From: CAZABP01 sp964483245
Lineage (GTDB): Bacteria > Planctomycetota > UBA1135 > UBA2386
NCBI GenBank assembly: GCA_964483245.1
Contig: CAZABP010000034.1
Span: 1-52,022, forward strand
Direction: 5' to 3'
Length of the DNA stretch: 52,022 nucleotides
Program-made: the position numbers and the translations under genes
In this document: one piece after another, positions 34,509 to 42,666 of the stretch
How the letters are laid out: each line of letters starts with the position of its first letter
Position numbering within the stretch: the first letter of the stretch is position 1
Notes under the pieces: generated by a model
The model's database searches: none
What the model was told of the DNA's origin: nothing
The model's input: only the letters and a program-made list of their open reading frames with translations

Positions 34509-35920
34509 ACCGCCGGTTCGTTCTGCTGTCCGGCATCGCGATCGCCCTCGTGGCGGTCGCGGTGCTGGCGCGGCCGCCTGCGGCCGCGCCCTCGGATGCC
34601 GCGGCTGCGGTGTCCCCCGCCGTGCCGGTGCCGCTCGCGGCGCCGGCCACGGCGCGGCCGGCCGCGCGGCAGGAGGTGCACGTCCCGCCGGCCCCGCGAC
34701 CGCGGTTCGAGGAGTACTTCGAACGGCTCGTGGAGCTCGGCGTGCAGATGGCGCAGGCGCTCGACGCCGGAGACGAAGGGCATGCGCTCGCGCTCGATGC
34801 GCAGGCGCGCGCGCTGTTGCAGGAGACTCTGCGTCGCGTCGAAGAGCCGGCGGGTGCGGCGCTGTTCCATCTGACCGGGCTGCTCGTCGAAGACACGACG
34901 CTCGCCGGCCAGGTCCGGCGGCGCGTCTGCACCACGCTGATCGAGGAGCAGCTGCTGCTGTGGCAGCGCGGCGGCGCTGCACGCAGGATCGAGCTGCTGG
35001 TGCGCGACCTGCTGCGCACGATCCCGCAGGAGCACGCGTTCCTCGACGAGCTCGGCTTCGGCCTGTTGGTGGACCGCTCCTGGCTCGGTGGCGCGCACGA
35101 AGCGGACGTCATGGAGTTCGCGGCGGCGGCCGGCGACGACCCGACGCGTGGCAGACTCGCCAGCGCGTTGTTGCTGACGCTGTGGCGCAACCTGGAAGCG
35201 AGCGGCGCGCGCACGCCGGCGGAGCTCGCCGGGCTCGCGATGTTGTGGCAGGAGGACTCCGATCCGAACCTCCGCGCCGCCGCGCTGCAGAAGCTGGCGA
35301 CCGTGCAGAACGGCCGCTACCGCGACCTGGTCGTCGACAACGTGCTGCGCGCGCGCGACCGCGTGCTCGCTCCGGCGGTCGCCCAGGCGCTCGCCGCGCA
35401 GGCTCCGCCGCAGGCGGCGCTGCGCGCAGTCGAACGGTTGCTGCCGCTGCTCGGGGCGCATGCCTCGGCGCCGTTGCTGGCGCTCGCGCAGCGCGCGCCG
35501 CAACTGCTCGCGCAGCAGTACGAGCAGCGGCTCGCGGGCGGAGTCGACGCGGCGCTGCGCGCTGAGCTCGTCACCGGTTGCGCATTCGCCGGCGGGCCGC
35601 CGGGGATCGAGGTCGCGCGCACGGCGTTCGCCGCCGATCCGGATCCGGATGTCCGCATGCGGGCGTTGTTCGGGCTGACGGCGCAGGCGACCGCGGCGCT
35701 GGGAGAGCCGGCCCTGATCCGGGCGCTCGAGGACCCGCAGGTGAAAGCCGATCCGCGCCGGCTGGGGCAGGTCGTGCTGGCGTTCGCCAATCTGGCGCAG
35801 GGCGGCGATCCGAACGCCGTGGCCCGGGTCGGGCGGTTGTTGCAGGCGCGGCGCGAGCTGTTGAGCCCCGGCGACCGCGCGACGCTCGACGACCTGCTCG
35901 CGCGGCATCTGCCGCGATGA
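34505..35920 (+). CDS. Exported helical-repeat (HEAT-like) protein
   Basis: The 471-residue protein has an N-terminal membrane anchor or signal, a low-complexity alanine/proline region to residue 60, then helix-turn-helix repeats rich in Ala, Leu and Arg. The repeats include PDVRMRALFGLTAQATAA and LRAAALQKLATVQNG, the DxxVRxxAxxAL form of HEAT repeats. No catalytic residues are seen; a scaffold or protein-binding role is likely. It is coupled to the preceding secreted gene by an ATGA overlap and converges on L33 with 20 bp between. Confidence 0.75.
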   Translation: MNRRFVLLSGIAIALVAVAVLARPPAAAPSDAAAAVSPAVPVPLAAPATARPAARQEVHVPPAPRPRFEEYFERLVELGVQMAQALDAGDEGHALALDAQARALLQETLRRVEEPAGAALFHLTGLLVEDTTLAGQVRRRVCTTLIEEQLLLWQRGGAARRIELLVRDLLRTIPQEHAFLDELGFGLLVDRSWLGGAHEADVMEFAAAAGDDPTRGRLASALLLTLWRNLEASGARTPAELAGLAMLWQEDSDPNLRAAALQKLATVQNGRYRDLVVDNVLRARDRVLAPAVAQALAAQAPPQAALRAVERLLPLLGAHASAPLLALAQRAPQLLAQQYEQRLAGGVDAALRAELVTGCAFAGGPPGIEVARTAFAADPDPDVRMRALFGLTAQATAALGEPALIRALEDPQVKADPRRLGQVVLAFANLAQGGDPNAVARVGRLLQARRELLSPGDRATLDDLLARHLPR

Positions 35921-35940
35921 GCGGGCGTCGCGCGGGCGGG

Positions 35941-36105
35941 TTACTTCTTCTTCTCGGTGTGCAGCGTGTGCCGGCGCAGGCGCGGGCAGTACTTCTTCAG
36001 CTGCAGCTTCTCGCCGCCCGGCTTGCGCCGGATCGTGTAGTTCCGGTCACCGGTCTCGCTGCAGACCAGGAACACGATTTCTTTCTTCTTCTTGGGCTTG
36101 GCCAT
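35941..36105 (-). CDS. rpmG: 50S ribosomal protein L33
   Basis: The 54-residue protein starts MAKPKKKKEIVFLVCSETGD and ends with LKKYCPRLRRHTLH then TEKK, clearly L33. It binds 23S rRNA near the E site. Usual zinc-type L33 has two CxxC pairs; here each pair keeps only its first cysteine (Cys15 in CSET, Cys44 in CPRL), so zinc is probably not bound. It stands alone: no secE, nusG or tRNA genes follow, and its neighbour converges on the 3' side. A minus-strand terminator about 80 bases upstream separates it from whatever precedes it. Confidence 0.95.
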   Translation of the reverse strand: MAKPKKKKEIVFLVCSETGDRNYTIRRKPGGEKLQLKKYCPRLRRHTLHTEKKK

Positions 36106-36182
36106 CGGTCGGCGCGGGCTTTGGGGGCGGGGAGACTAGCCACGGCCACCCGGGGCGGCAATGCCGGCGACGGCACGGCAGG

Positions 36183-36220
36183 AAAAAGGTCGGGGGGACC
36201 CGGCTGCGCCGGATCCCCCC
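36183..36220 (-). terminator. Rho-independent terminator reading minus strand, upstream of L33
   Basis: On the minus strand GGGGGGATCCGGC, loop GCA, GCCGGGTCCCCCC form a 13-bp stem with one mismatch. GACC and T5 follow at 36187-36183, the layout of an intrinsic terminator. No gene lies just upstream on that strand, so it could end a small RNA or act as an attenuator for L33. Confidence 0.6.
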
Positions 36221-36406
36221 CAGAGTTGGCCGCCACGCCTGACCCTCGCTCCCACCCTCTCTCTCCGGCCCTATCGACGGGACGGAGCGTGGAACTGAAC
36301 GTCGGGTGCACGGCCCGGGGTTCAGGCGGGATGCGGGTCTCGAGCCGTCGTTCTGCACAGGTTTCCCCCGACGTTCGTGGAGAACGGAGCGTGAACCCAG
36401 GTAAAG
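36221..36406. other. Structured non-coding region between L33 and the SDR gene
   Basis: This stretch has no convincing frame. It holds a 10-bp inverted repeat GAACGTCGGG (36297-36306) with CCCGACGTTC (36367-36376). Nested inside are GTGCA/TGCAC and CGGC/GCCG pairs, and the copies of ACGGAGCGTG at 36282-36291 and 36384-36393 flank it. It could be the leader of the SDR gene or a minus-strand small RNA ending at the terminator beside it. Confidence 0.5.
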
Positions 36407-37183
36407 ATGCTGGCCATGACGGCTGCGGAGCCTTCGCTCGCGCTGGTGACGGGCGCCAGTGGTGCGATCGGGCGCGCGATCGCGCTGCGCCTCGCCGCGG
36501 CCGGACATAGGGTCGCCGTGCACGGTCGCGACCACGTGCGGCTGCAGGCGGTGACCGCCGAGCTCGGCGACGCGGCAGCGGGATCGATCGCTGCAGATCT
36601 TGCAACCGACGACGGGCAGGATCGTCTGCTCGCCGAGGCGACGGCGCTCGGGCGGATCGACGTGCTCGTCAACAACGCCGGGACCGCGCCGAGCATGCGG
36701 TTCGACGTGACCGGGGACGAGGTCCTCGATCACGTGCTCGCGCTGCACGTGCGCGCGCCGTTCCGTCTCGCGCGCGGGGTGGTTCCCGCGATGCGCGCGG
36801 CCGGGTCGGGCGTGATCGTGCAGGTCGCGTCGACCGCCGGGCTGCGCGGGTTTGCGTTCACCGCTGCCTACGGGATGGCGAAGCATGCAATGGTCGGGCT
36901 GGCGCGGGCGCTGCGCGCCGAGCTCGGTGGCACCCGGATCCGCGCCTACGCCGTGTGTCCCGGTTTCGTGGATACGGAGATCACGCGCAGCGCGGCGGCG
37001 GCGATCGCCGCCCGCGGCAACCTGAGCCCGGGCGACGCCTTGGCGAAGCTCGCGCAGTTGAATCGGATCGGGCGGATGCACGCACCGGACGAGGTGGCGG
37101 CGGCCGTCGTGCGGCTGGTCGGGGAACGCCCGGACGGCTGCGTGCTGGACCTGGATCAGCTGGCGCCGACGATCGAACCCTGA
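36407..37183 (+). CDS. Short-chain dehydrogenase/reductase
   Basis: The 258-residue protein has the classical SDR motifs: GASGAIG (16-22), VNNAG (88-92), Ser142 and the YGMAK dyad with Tyr155 and Lys159. The PG of CPGFVDT marks the cofactor site. It probably oxidises or reduces a beta-hydroxyacyl-CoA or a similar alcohol, because it is the first gene of a run with a crotonase and an acyl-CoA dehydrogenase (1-bp overlap and 2-bp gap). Starts at 36407 or at ATG 36416 are both possible. NAD or NADP use is unresolved. Confidence 0.88.
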   Translation: MLAMTAAEPSLALVTGASGAIGRAIALRLAAAGHRVAVHGRDHVRLQAVTAELGDAAAGSIAADLATDDGQDRLLAEATALGRIDVLVNNAGTAPSMRFDVTGDEVLDHVLALHVRAPFRLARGVVPAMRAAGSGVIVQVASTAGLRGFAFTAAYGMAKHAMVGLARALRAELGGTRIRAYAVCPGFVDTEITRSAAAAIAARGNLSPGDALAKLAQLNRIGRMHAPDEVAAAVVRLVGERPDGCVLDLDQLAPTIEP

Positions 37184-37980
37184 TGGCCGGATTCGACTTC
37201 CACTTCACGCGGCAGGACGACGGGGTCGCCGTGATCGAGCTCGACCGGCCGGAGACGCTGAACTCGCTGACGTTCGCGATCTACGGCCAGCTCGAGCGGC
37301 TGTTCGCCGATCTCGAGCAGGATGCGCAGGTGCGCGCGGTGCTGCTGACCGGCGCCGGCAAGGGGTTCTGCAGCGGAGGCAACGTCGAGGAGATCATCGG
37401 CGCGTTGCAGCGTGCCGACCTGGCCGAGACCCTGCGGTTCACGCGGATGACGGGAGCGGTCGTGCGCAACATGTGCCGGCTGTCGAAGCCGATCGTCGCT
37501 GCCGTGCACGGCGTCGCCGCCGGCGCCGGGACCGTGCTCGCGCTGGCCAGCGATCTGCGGGTGCTGTCGGAGCAGGCGACGTTCGCGTTCCTGTTCACGC
37601 GCGTCGGGCTCACTGGTGCCGACATGGGCGCAGCGTGGCTGCTGCCGCGGATCGTCGGTGCGGGGCGCGCGGCGGAGCTGCTGCTGCTCGGCGACAAGAT
37701 CGACGCGCAGGAGTGTCTGCGGATCGGGCTCGCGAACCGCGTCGTGCCGGCGGACAAGCTGCGTGATGAGGCGCTCGGACTCGCACGGCGCCTGGCGAGC
37801 GGCCCCACGCTCGCGCTCGGGATGACGAAGAAGCTGCTGCTGCAGGAGGCGGCGATGGACTTCGACGCGGCGATCGAGCAGGAGGCGCAGGCGCAGGCGC
37901 TGCTGCTGCGCGCGCACGACCACGCGGAGTTCTACCGCGCCTGGAACGAGAAGCGCGCGCCGCGCTTCGAAGGGCGCTGA
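37183..37980 (+). CDS. Enoyl-CoA hydratase/isomerase family protein, isomerase-like active site
   Basis: The 265-residue crotonase-fold protein has the oxyanion loop KGFCSGGNVEE (60-70). Both hydratase glutamates are replaced (Val118 and Phe138 at the positions of Glu144 and Glu164 of rat crotonase). VGLTGADMGAAWLLPRIVG keeps Asp147, as in PaaG-type isomerases and some ring-opening enzymes. It may shift a double bond or open a ring rather than hydrate. Its ATG overlaps the SDR stop (TGATG) and it precedes the acyl-CoA dehydrogenase by 2 bp. Its pathway is unknown. Confidence 0.86.
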   Translation: MAGFDFHFTRQDDGVAVIELDRPETLNSLTFAIYGQLERLFADLEQDAQVRAVLLTGAGKGFCSGGNVEEIIGALQRADLAETLRFTRMTGAVVRNMCRLSKPIVAAVHGVAAGAGTVLALASDLRVLSEQATFAFLFTRVGLTGADMGAAWLLPRIVGAGRAAELLLLGDKIDAQECLRIGLANRVVPADKLRDEALGLARRLASGPTLALGMTKKLLLQEAAMDFDAAIEQEAQAQALLLRAHDHAEFYRAWNEKRAPRFEGR

Positions 37981-37982
37981 GC

Positions 37983-39173
37983 GTGGCGGAGCGGGCGGAT
38001 CGCGCGGATCGCGCCGCGGAGCTGCTGCTGCCGGACCGGGATCTCGGTGATGCGGAGCTGGCGCTGGTGCGGCGTGTGCGTGAGTTCGCGGCGGCGGAGC
38101 TGGCACCGCACGCGCGCGCAATCGACGAGCAGCGGCAGTTCCGCCGTGAGATGGTCGGCGCGCTGGCACGGGCCGGCCTGCTGCGCGGGCCGATCGCGCC
38201 GGCGCACGGCGGGATCGGGTGGACCGCGCTGCAGCTCGTGCTCGCGCACGAGGAGGTCGGCGCAGTCTGCGGCAACGCGCGCGGGTTCCTCGCCGTGCAG
38301 TGTGGGCTCGTCACGCACAGCCTGGCGACGGCCGGCAACGACGCGCAGCGCGCGCGCTGGCTCGAGCCGTTGATGGACGGCACGGCGATCGGGTGCTTCG
38401 GGCTGACCGAGCCGGAGGCCGGCTCCGACGTCGCCGCGCTGCAGAGCCATGCCGTGCCGCACGGCGACGGCTGGCGGCTGCGTGGGCGCAAGATCTGGAT
38501 CACGAACGGTGGCATCGCCGACGTCGCGCTGGTGTTCGCGACCGTGGATCCGGCGCGGCAGCGGCATGGGGTCACGGCGTTCCTGATCCCGACCGACCGC
38601 GCCGGTCTGCGCCGCGAGCCGATGCCGGGGATCGAGCTGGGGCATCGCGGCTCCGACCATGCCCAGCTCGTGTTCGAGGACCTCATGCTGACGCCGGTCG
38701 ACGTCGTCGGTGACGTCGGCGGCGGGCTGCGGATCGCGATGGCCGGCCTCGCCGCCGGTCGGCTGTCGGTTGCCGCCGGCGCCGTCGGGATCCACCGCGC
38801 GGCACTGCACGCGGCGCTCGAGTTCACGCGGGGCCGCCAGCAGTTCGGCCAGGCGCTGGCGTCATTCCAGATGGTGCAGGAGCGGCTCGCCGACCTGACG
38901 ATCGGGCTGCAGGCTTCGCGCGCCCTGGTCCATCTCTGTGCGCGTCGCCGCGACGCCGGCATCGAGCAGCCGGCCGACCTCGCCGCCGCCAAGGCATTCA
39001 GCACCGAAGCGGCGGCCCGCGCCTGCGACGTCTCGCTGCAACTGCACGGGGGCCGCGGCTACACGTCGGCTTTCCCGGTCGAACGCCTGCTGCGCGACAT
39101 CCAGGCGCTGCGGATCTACGAGGGGACGACGCTGATCCAGAAGACGATCCTCGCGCGCGCGCTCGGCCTTTGA
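37983..39173 (+). CDS. Acyl-CoA dehydrogenase
   Basis: The 396-residue flavoprotein has FGLTEPEAGSDVAAL (FAD-binding), WITNGG, LQLHGGRGYTSAFPVERLLRDIQALRIYEGTT with the C-terminal catalytic glutamate of the YEGT type, and QFGQALASFQMVQERLADL. It should desaturate an acyl-CoA, passing electrons to ETF; no ETF genes are in the window. It starts at GTG 37983, 2 bp after the crotonase stop. With the SDR and crotonase it forms a beta-oxidation-like set. Repeat unit D follows its stop. Confidence 0.9.
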   Translation: MAERADRADRAAELLLPDRDLGDAELALVRRVREFAAAELAPHARAIDEQRQFRREMVGALARAGLLRGPIAPAHGGIGWTALQLVLAHEEVGAVCGNARGFLAVQCGLVTHSLATAGNDAQRARWLEPLMDGTAIGCFGLTEPEAGSDVAALQSHAVPHGDGWRLRGRKIWITNGGIADVALVFATVDPARQRHGVTAFLIPTDRAGLRREPMPGIELGHRGSDHAQLVFEDLMLTPVDVVGDVGGGLRIAMAGLAAGRLSVAAGAVGIHRAALHAALEFTRGRQQFGQALASFQMVQERLADLTIGLQASRALVHLCARRRDAGIEQPADLAAAKAFSTEAAARACDVSLQLHGGRGYTSAFPVERLLRDIQALRIYEGTTLIQKTILARALGL

Positions 39174-39180
39174 TCGCGGA

Positions 39181-39215
39181 CTGCCATTCTGGCGCGACTT
39201 TCGGGGTCAGACCCC
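39181..39215 (-). repeat. REP-like hairpin repeat, unit D (minus orientation)
   Basis: Read on the minus strand the unit begins GGGGTCTGACCCCGAAAGTCG and is identical to unit A for 26 bases. It ends CAGAATGGCAG where unit A has CATTCTGTCAG, as if the tail were flipped. It sits between the converging acyl-CoA dehydrogenase and motB-like genes. Confidence 0.7.
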
Positions 39216-39222
39216 GAGAGGA

Positions 39223-39936
39223 TCACTTGGAGAACGCGAACGTGATCTTGGCGCGAGTTTCCCAGTCGGCGGTGGTTGCGGGCGGCATCAGGTCGCGCAG
39301 GAACTCGAAGTCGACGCGCACCCACTCCTTGCGCAGGTCCTTCTGCAGGTACGCGAAGTAGACCAGCATGTAATCGAGGCGTTCGAGGCAGAGCGTGTGG
39401 CTGCGCCGCGCGGTGCCGTTCTGGTTGCGTCCGATCACGACGTCCGGCGCGGTGATCTTGATCTGCACGCGCGACGTGAACCGCCGCGTCGTGTCGACGA
39501 GCTTGTTCAGCCAGGCGGAGACGTTCGGATCGAGCCAGTGCTTGCCGGCCGGGAAGAACCCCGCCAGCGGTGCGCTGAACGAGACCTTGTCGTCACTGAG
39601 GTCGATCTCCAGCGAGCGGCCGCTGAGCTCCTGGAACTCGTCCGGCAGCGTCTCCAGCAGCATCTGCTTGATCGCGCCCTCCTGCGAGTTCAGCAGATCG
39701 ATCGCATCCAGCAGCCCACCGCCGGCACCCTTCTCGTAGTTGCCGAGCTGCTTGGTCATGCCTTCGCCCTCGAAGTGGAACGCGAACGCCACGCTCTGCG
39801 CGACCTCGTCCAGCTTGTCGAGTCCGAGCGCATACAGCACGACGAACAGCGCGAACAACAACGTGATCATGTCCGCATAGGAGATGACCCACCGTTCGTG
39901 GTTCTGGTGTTCTTCGTGCTTGTGCTTCCTCGCCAC
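39223..39936 (-). CDS. motB: MotB-like flagellar stator protein
   Basis: The 237-residue protein has the MotB N-terminus: basic residues, then WVISYADMITLLFALFVVLY with Asp22 as the proton-binding residue of the stator channel. A plug-like helix and a periplasmic domain follow. The C-terminal OmpA-like part is diverged; where peptidoglycan-binding domains read GHTD and NxxLSxxRA, this has ITAPDVVIGRNQNGT and RRSHTLCLERLD. Anchoring may therefore differ from E. coli MotB. It lies 16 bp downstream of motA. Confidence 0.88.
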   Translation of the reverse strand: MARKHKHEEHQNHERWVISYADMITLLFALFVVLYALGLDKLDEVAQSVAFAFHFEGEGMTKQLGNYEKGAGGGLLDAIDLLNSQEGAIKQMLLETLPDEFQELSGRSLEIDLSDDKVSFSAPLAGFFPAGKHWLDPNVSAWLNKLVDTTRRFTSRVQIKITAPDVVIGRNQNGTARRSHTLCLERLDYMLVYFAYLQKDLRKEWVRVDFEFLRDLMPPATTADWETRAKITFAFSK

Positions 39937-39952
39937 GCGCGCGCTCCGCCGC

Positions 39953-40720
39953 TCAGCTCTTCTTCTCGGCGCCGTGCCCGCGCGCGAACGCGCCGAGCTT
40001 GCTGCGCAGCGCGCCCGGCGCGGTCCCGCTCTGGATCGCGATGACCCCCTCCAGGATCATCTGCCGCCGCATCATCTCGTGCTCGAGCTGGCGCTTCAGC
40101 TTCGCAGCGAACGGCAGCGCGACGACGTTGGCATAGCCGACGCCGTAGATCGTCGCGACGAACGCGACGGCGATCCCGGGCCCGATCTTCTCCGGCTGGT
40201 TCAGGTTGGCCATCACGTGCATCAACCCGAGCACGGCCCCGAGGACGCCGACCGTCGGCGCCAAAGCACCCCAGTTCTCCCAGAACTTCGCGGCCGCCTT
40301 GCCGTCCTCCTCGTGGATCATCAATTCGACGTCCATCGTGTCGCGGATCGCCTCGGCGCTGCTGCCGTCGATCGCGAGTCCGAGACACTTGATCAGGAAC
40401 GGGTCGCCGTTCGCATCACTCGTGTACCCCTCGAGCGCGAGCAGCCCCTCCCGGCGCGCCAGGTTCGCGAGCTCGAGGATCTTGTCGACCAGCCCGCGCA
40501 GGTCGTGCTTGGGTGCGATGAACAACTGCTTCATCGCGGCGAGCGCCCGCACGGTGTCCGGCATCGGCGTCGCGACCAGGACCGCACCGAGCGAACCGAG
40601 CACGACGATCATGAACGCCGGCCCGCCGATCAGCGAGCCGAAGTGCCCGCCCTCGAGCATGTTGCCGCCGAGGATCCCGACCGCGGCCAGCAGCAGCCCA
40701 AGGATCGTCGTGATCTCCAT
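39953..40720 (-). CDS. motA: MotA flagellar stator protein
   Basis: The 255-residue membrane protein has four helices and the MotA/TolQ signature GPGIAVAFVATIYGVGYANVVALPFA, with the conserved prolines. It forms the ion channel with MotB that drives the flagellar motor. An alternative relative, a PomA-like sodium stator, cannot be excluded because ion specificity is not clear by eye. It is divergent from the PaaK-like gene; a 188-bp space holds the promoters, in which I found no good sigma-28 site for this gene. Confidence 0.9.
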   Translation of the reverse strand: MEITTILGLLLAAVGILGGNMLEGGHFGSLIGGPAFMIVVLGSLGAVLVATPMPDTVRALAAMKQLFIAPKHDLRGLVDKILELANLARREGLLALEGYTSDANGDPFLIKCLGLAIDGSSAEAIRDTMDVELMIHEEDGKAAAKFWENWGALAPTVGVLGAVLGLMHVMANLNQPEKIGPGIAVAFVATIYGVGYANVVALPFAAKLKRQLEHEMMRRQMILEGVIAIQSGTAPGALRSKLGAFARGHGAEKKS

Positions 40721-40908
40721 GCCCCTGCCGATTCCCCCTGGTTTCCGAATGCCGACGCGGCGCCCCGTGATTCTCGGCCGCTCTGCGCGCGATTCGAGCA
40801 GCCGGCACTCCGCTGTCGGCTTTTTCGCCAACCGCCCCGCCCTGCTCGGTTCCGCGGCATCCGACCGCTCCGTATCGTGCGTCCTGTCGTCGGCAACGGA
40901 GCCCGAGC

Positions 40909-42264
40909 TTGAGCGCACCCAACTGGCCCCCCTACTGGAACCCGCGCAACGAGACCCTCCCGAAGGAGGACCTGCGCGCGCTGCAACTGATCAAGCTGCG
41001 CCGCCTCGTTGCGCGCGCCTACGAGCTGAGCCCGTACCACCGCCGGATCTACCAGCAGGCCGGCGTGACGCCGGACGACCTCCAGAGCCTGGAGGACCTG
41101 CGCCGGCTCCCGTTCATGACGCGCGAGGCCTGGCTCGAGTGCCAGGCGCAGCAACCGCTGTTCGGCGACCTGGTCACGCGCCCGCGCGACGACGCGATCC
41201 GCTACCACCTGACCTCCGGCACCAGCGGCAAGCAGCCGCTGCGCGTGCTCGACTCGCGCAAGGACTGGGCCTGGATCGCCGAGATGTGGTGCTACGGGTT
41301 CTGGGGCTTCGGCATCCGCCCGCACGACACGGTGTTCTTCGCGTTCTCGTACGGCTCGTTCATCGGGTTCTGGGGCGCGCACTACTGCTGCGAGAAGCTC
41401 GGCGCGCTGGTGCTGCCGTCGGGCAACATGACCACCGAGAACCGCGTCAAGCAGATCGTCGAGATGGGCGCGACCGTCGTCTGCGCGACGCCGACCTACG
41501 CGATGCGCCTCGCGCAGTGTGCCCAGCAGCTCGGGATCGACCTGCCCAAGCAGGCGAAGGTCCGCCGCGTCATCGTCTCCGGTGAGCCGGCCGGCAGCAT
41601 CCCGGCGACCAAGAAGCTGATCGAGGAGATGTGGGGCGCCAAGTGCGGCGACACCGCCGGCATGACCGAGATCGGCACGATCATGATCTTCGAGTGCGAG
41701 AAGCAGCCGGGCGGCACGCACATCATCGAGGACCACTTCATCGAGGAGGTGCTCGACCCGGAGACCGACGAGCCAGTCGGCTATGGCGAGCGGGGCGAAC
41801 GCGTCGTGACCTCGTTCGGGCGCGGGTTCATCCCGCTGATCCGCTACCGCACCAAGGACCTCGTCATGAAGGTCCCGCACACCGACTGCAGCTGCGGCCG
41901 CACCGGCGATCTCTACGAAGGGGGAATCCTCGGCCGCGTCGACGACATGAAGCTGATCCGCGGCACCAACGTCTACCCGCGCGCAGTCGAGGCGATCGTG
42001 CGCGAGTTCCGCGAGATCGAGGAGTTCCAGATCCTGCTGACGCGTGAGGACGGGATCCGCGACGAGATCACCGTGAGGGTCGAGCTGACGCCCGGCAGCG
42101 ACGAGGTCTGGCCGAAGATCCACACGCGCCTCGGTGCCGAGCTCGCCGCCGCGCACGAAGGGTTGCGCTTCAACGTCGACCGCGCCGCCGAAGGCGAGCT
42201 CCCACGCTTCGAGCTGAAGGCCAAGCGCCTCGTCGACCTGCGCCACCAGGAGAAGACCCCATGA
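40909..42264 (+). CDS. PaaK-like CoA ligase (phenylacetate-CoA ligase family)
   Basis: The 451-residue adenylate-forming enzyme has YHLTSGTSGKQPL (99-111, the phosphate-binding loop), IRYRTKDLV and LRG-type C-terminal elements, as in phenylacetate-CoA ligase and related family members. It should activate an acid with ATP and CoA. The start is TTG 40909, giving MSAPNWPPYWNP; an alternative start is not obvious. It overlaps the small gene at 42261 by 4 bp. The acyl-CoA operon upstream, on the same strand but interrupted by motAB, may handle its product. Confidence 0.87.
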   Translation: MSAPNWPPYWNPRNETLPKEDLRALQLIKLRRLVARAYELSPYHRRIYQQAGVTPDDLQSLEDLRRLPFMTREAWLECQAQQPLFGDLVTRPRDDAIRYHLTSGTSGKQPLRVLDSRKDWAWIAEMWCYGFWGFGIRPHDTVFFAFSYGSFIGFWGAHYCCEKLGALVLPSGNMTTENRVKQIVEMGATVVCATPTYAMRLAQCAQQLGIDLPKQAKVRRVIVSGEPAGSIPATKKLIEEMWGAKCGDTAGMTEIGTIMIFECEKQPGGTHIIEDHFIEEVLDPETDEPVGYGERGERVVTSFGRGFIPLIRYRTKDLVMKVPHTDCSCGRTGDLYEGGILGRVDDMKLIRGTNVYPRAVEAIVREFREIEEFQILLTREDGIRDEITVRVELTPGSDEVWPKIHTRLGAELAAAHEGLRFNVDRAAEGELPRFELKAKRLVDLRHQEKTP

Positions 42265-42455
42265 CCGACCTGCTCGGACGCCCGCTCTCGGCCGACGACC
42301 GCGAGCTGCTCGACCTCTACACGCGATTGAAGGTGCTGTCGCTGCGCCGCGACCTGCCGCCAGCCGTGGTCATGAACTGCCGCCAGGCGCTGGTGATGCT
42401 GTGGAACGCCTGCGTCGACCTGAACCTGCTGTTCGAGGAGCCGGACGCGGATTGA
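42261..42455 (+). CDS. Small protein coupled to the PaaK-like ligase
   Basis: The 64-residue product reads LLGRPLSADDRELLDLYTRL then SLRRDLPPAVVMNCRQALVMLWNACVDLN, a helical protein without membrane segments. Its ATG overlaps the ligase stop as ATGA, which argues it is a real partner of that enzyme. Its last 44 bases, including the stop, reappear at 43394-43437 with one mismatch. No family recognised. Confidence 0.75.
   Translation: MTDLLGRPLSADDRELLDLYTRLKVLSLRRDLPPAVVMNCRQALVMLWNACVDLNLLFEEPDAD
42412..42455 (+). repeat. 44-bp direct repeat, left copy
   Basis: This copy covers the last 14 codons and stop of the small gene (GCGTCGACC to GCGGATTGA). The right copy at 43394-43437 differs at one base. 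Similarity stops at both sides of the repeat. The pair brackets 938 bases that hold one gene, so a site-specific insertion or a duplication left it. Confidence 0.8.
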
Positions 42456-42463
42456 CGCTGGGC

Positions 42464-42497
42464 GGCCCTCGTACCGCACTGCGTGGGGTCGAGGGCC
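42464..42497. terminator. Hairpin after the small gene
   Basis: GGCCCTCG and CGAGGGCC pair perfectly with an 18-base loop, extended outward by GGGC/GCCC with a 2-base bulge. No T-run follows. The remaining bases to the next gene (42498-42666) show no frame or motif that I can support. Confidence 0.4.
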
Positions 42498-42666
42498 CCG
42501 CCCGATGCGGAGGTGTCGCAGCATTCACGCAAGCGATTGCCGGCCGCGCAAGCACCGCTGAGTCCGTGACTTCGCATCCCTGCGGAGAATCTCCAGTCGA
42601 GTTCTTGGCCCTTGTCCGGTTGCGCTTGCGTACCCAGGCGGGTCGAATCGCCAGCGAGGACTTTCG

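Noticed and set aside
36221..36406. Possible 6S, SRP or tmRNA in the structured region
   Set aside because: The signature sequences I know for SRP (GGAAG, AGCAG) and tmRNA ends are not present. I left it as an unassigned structured region.
40721..40908. Sigma-28 promoter for motA
   Set aside because: A GCCGACAG string on the minus strand has no TAAA at the right distance.
42464..42497. Integron attC site
   Set aside because: The hairpin lacks the RYYYAAC core sites of attC.
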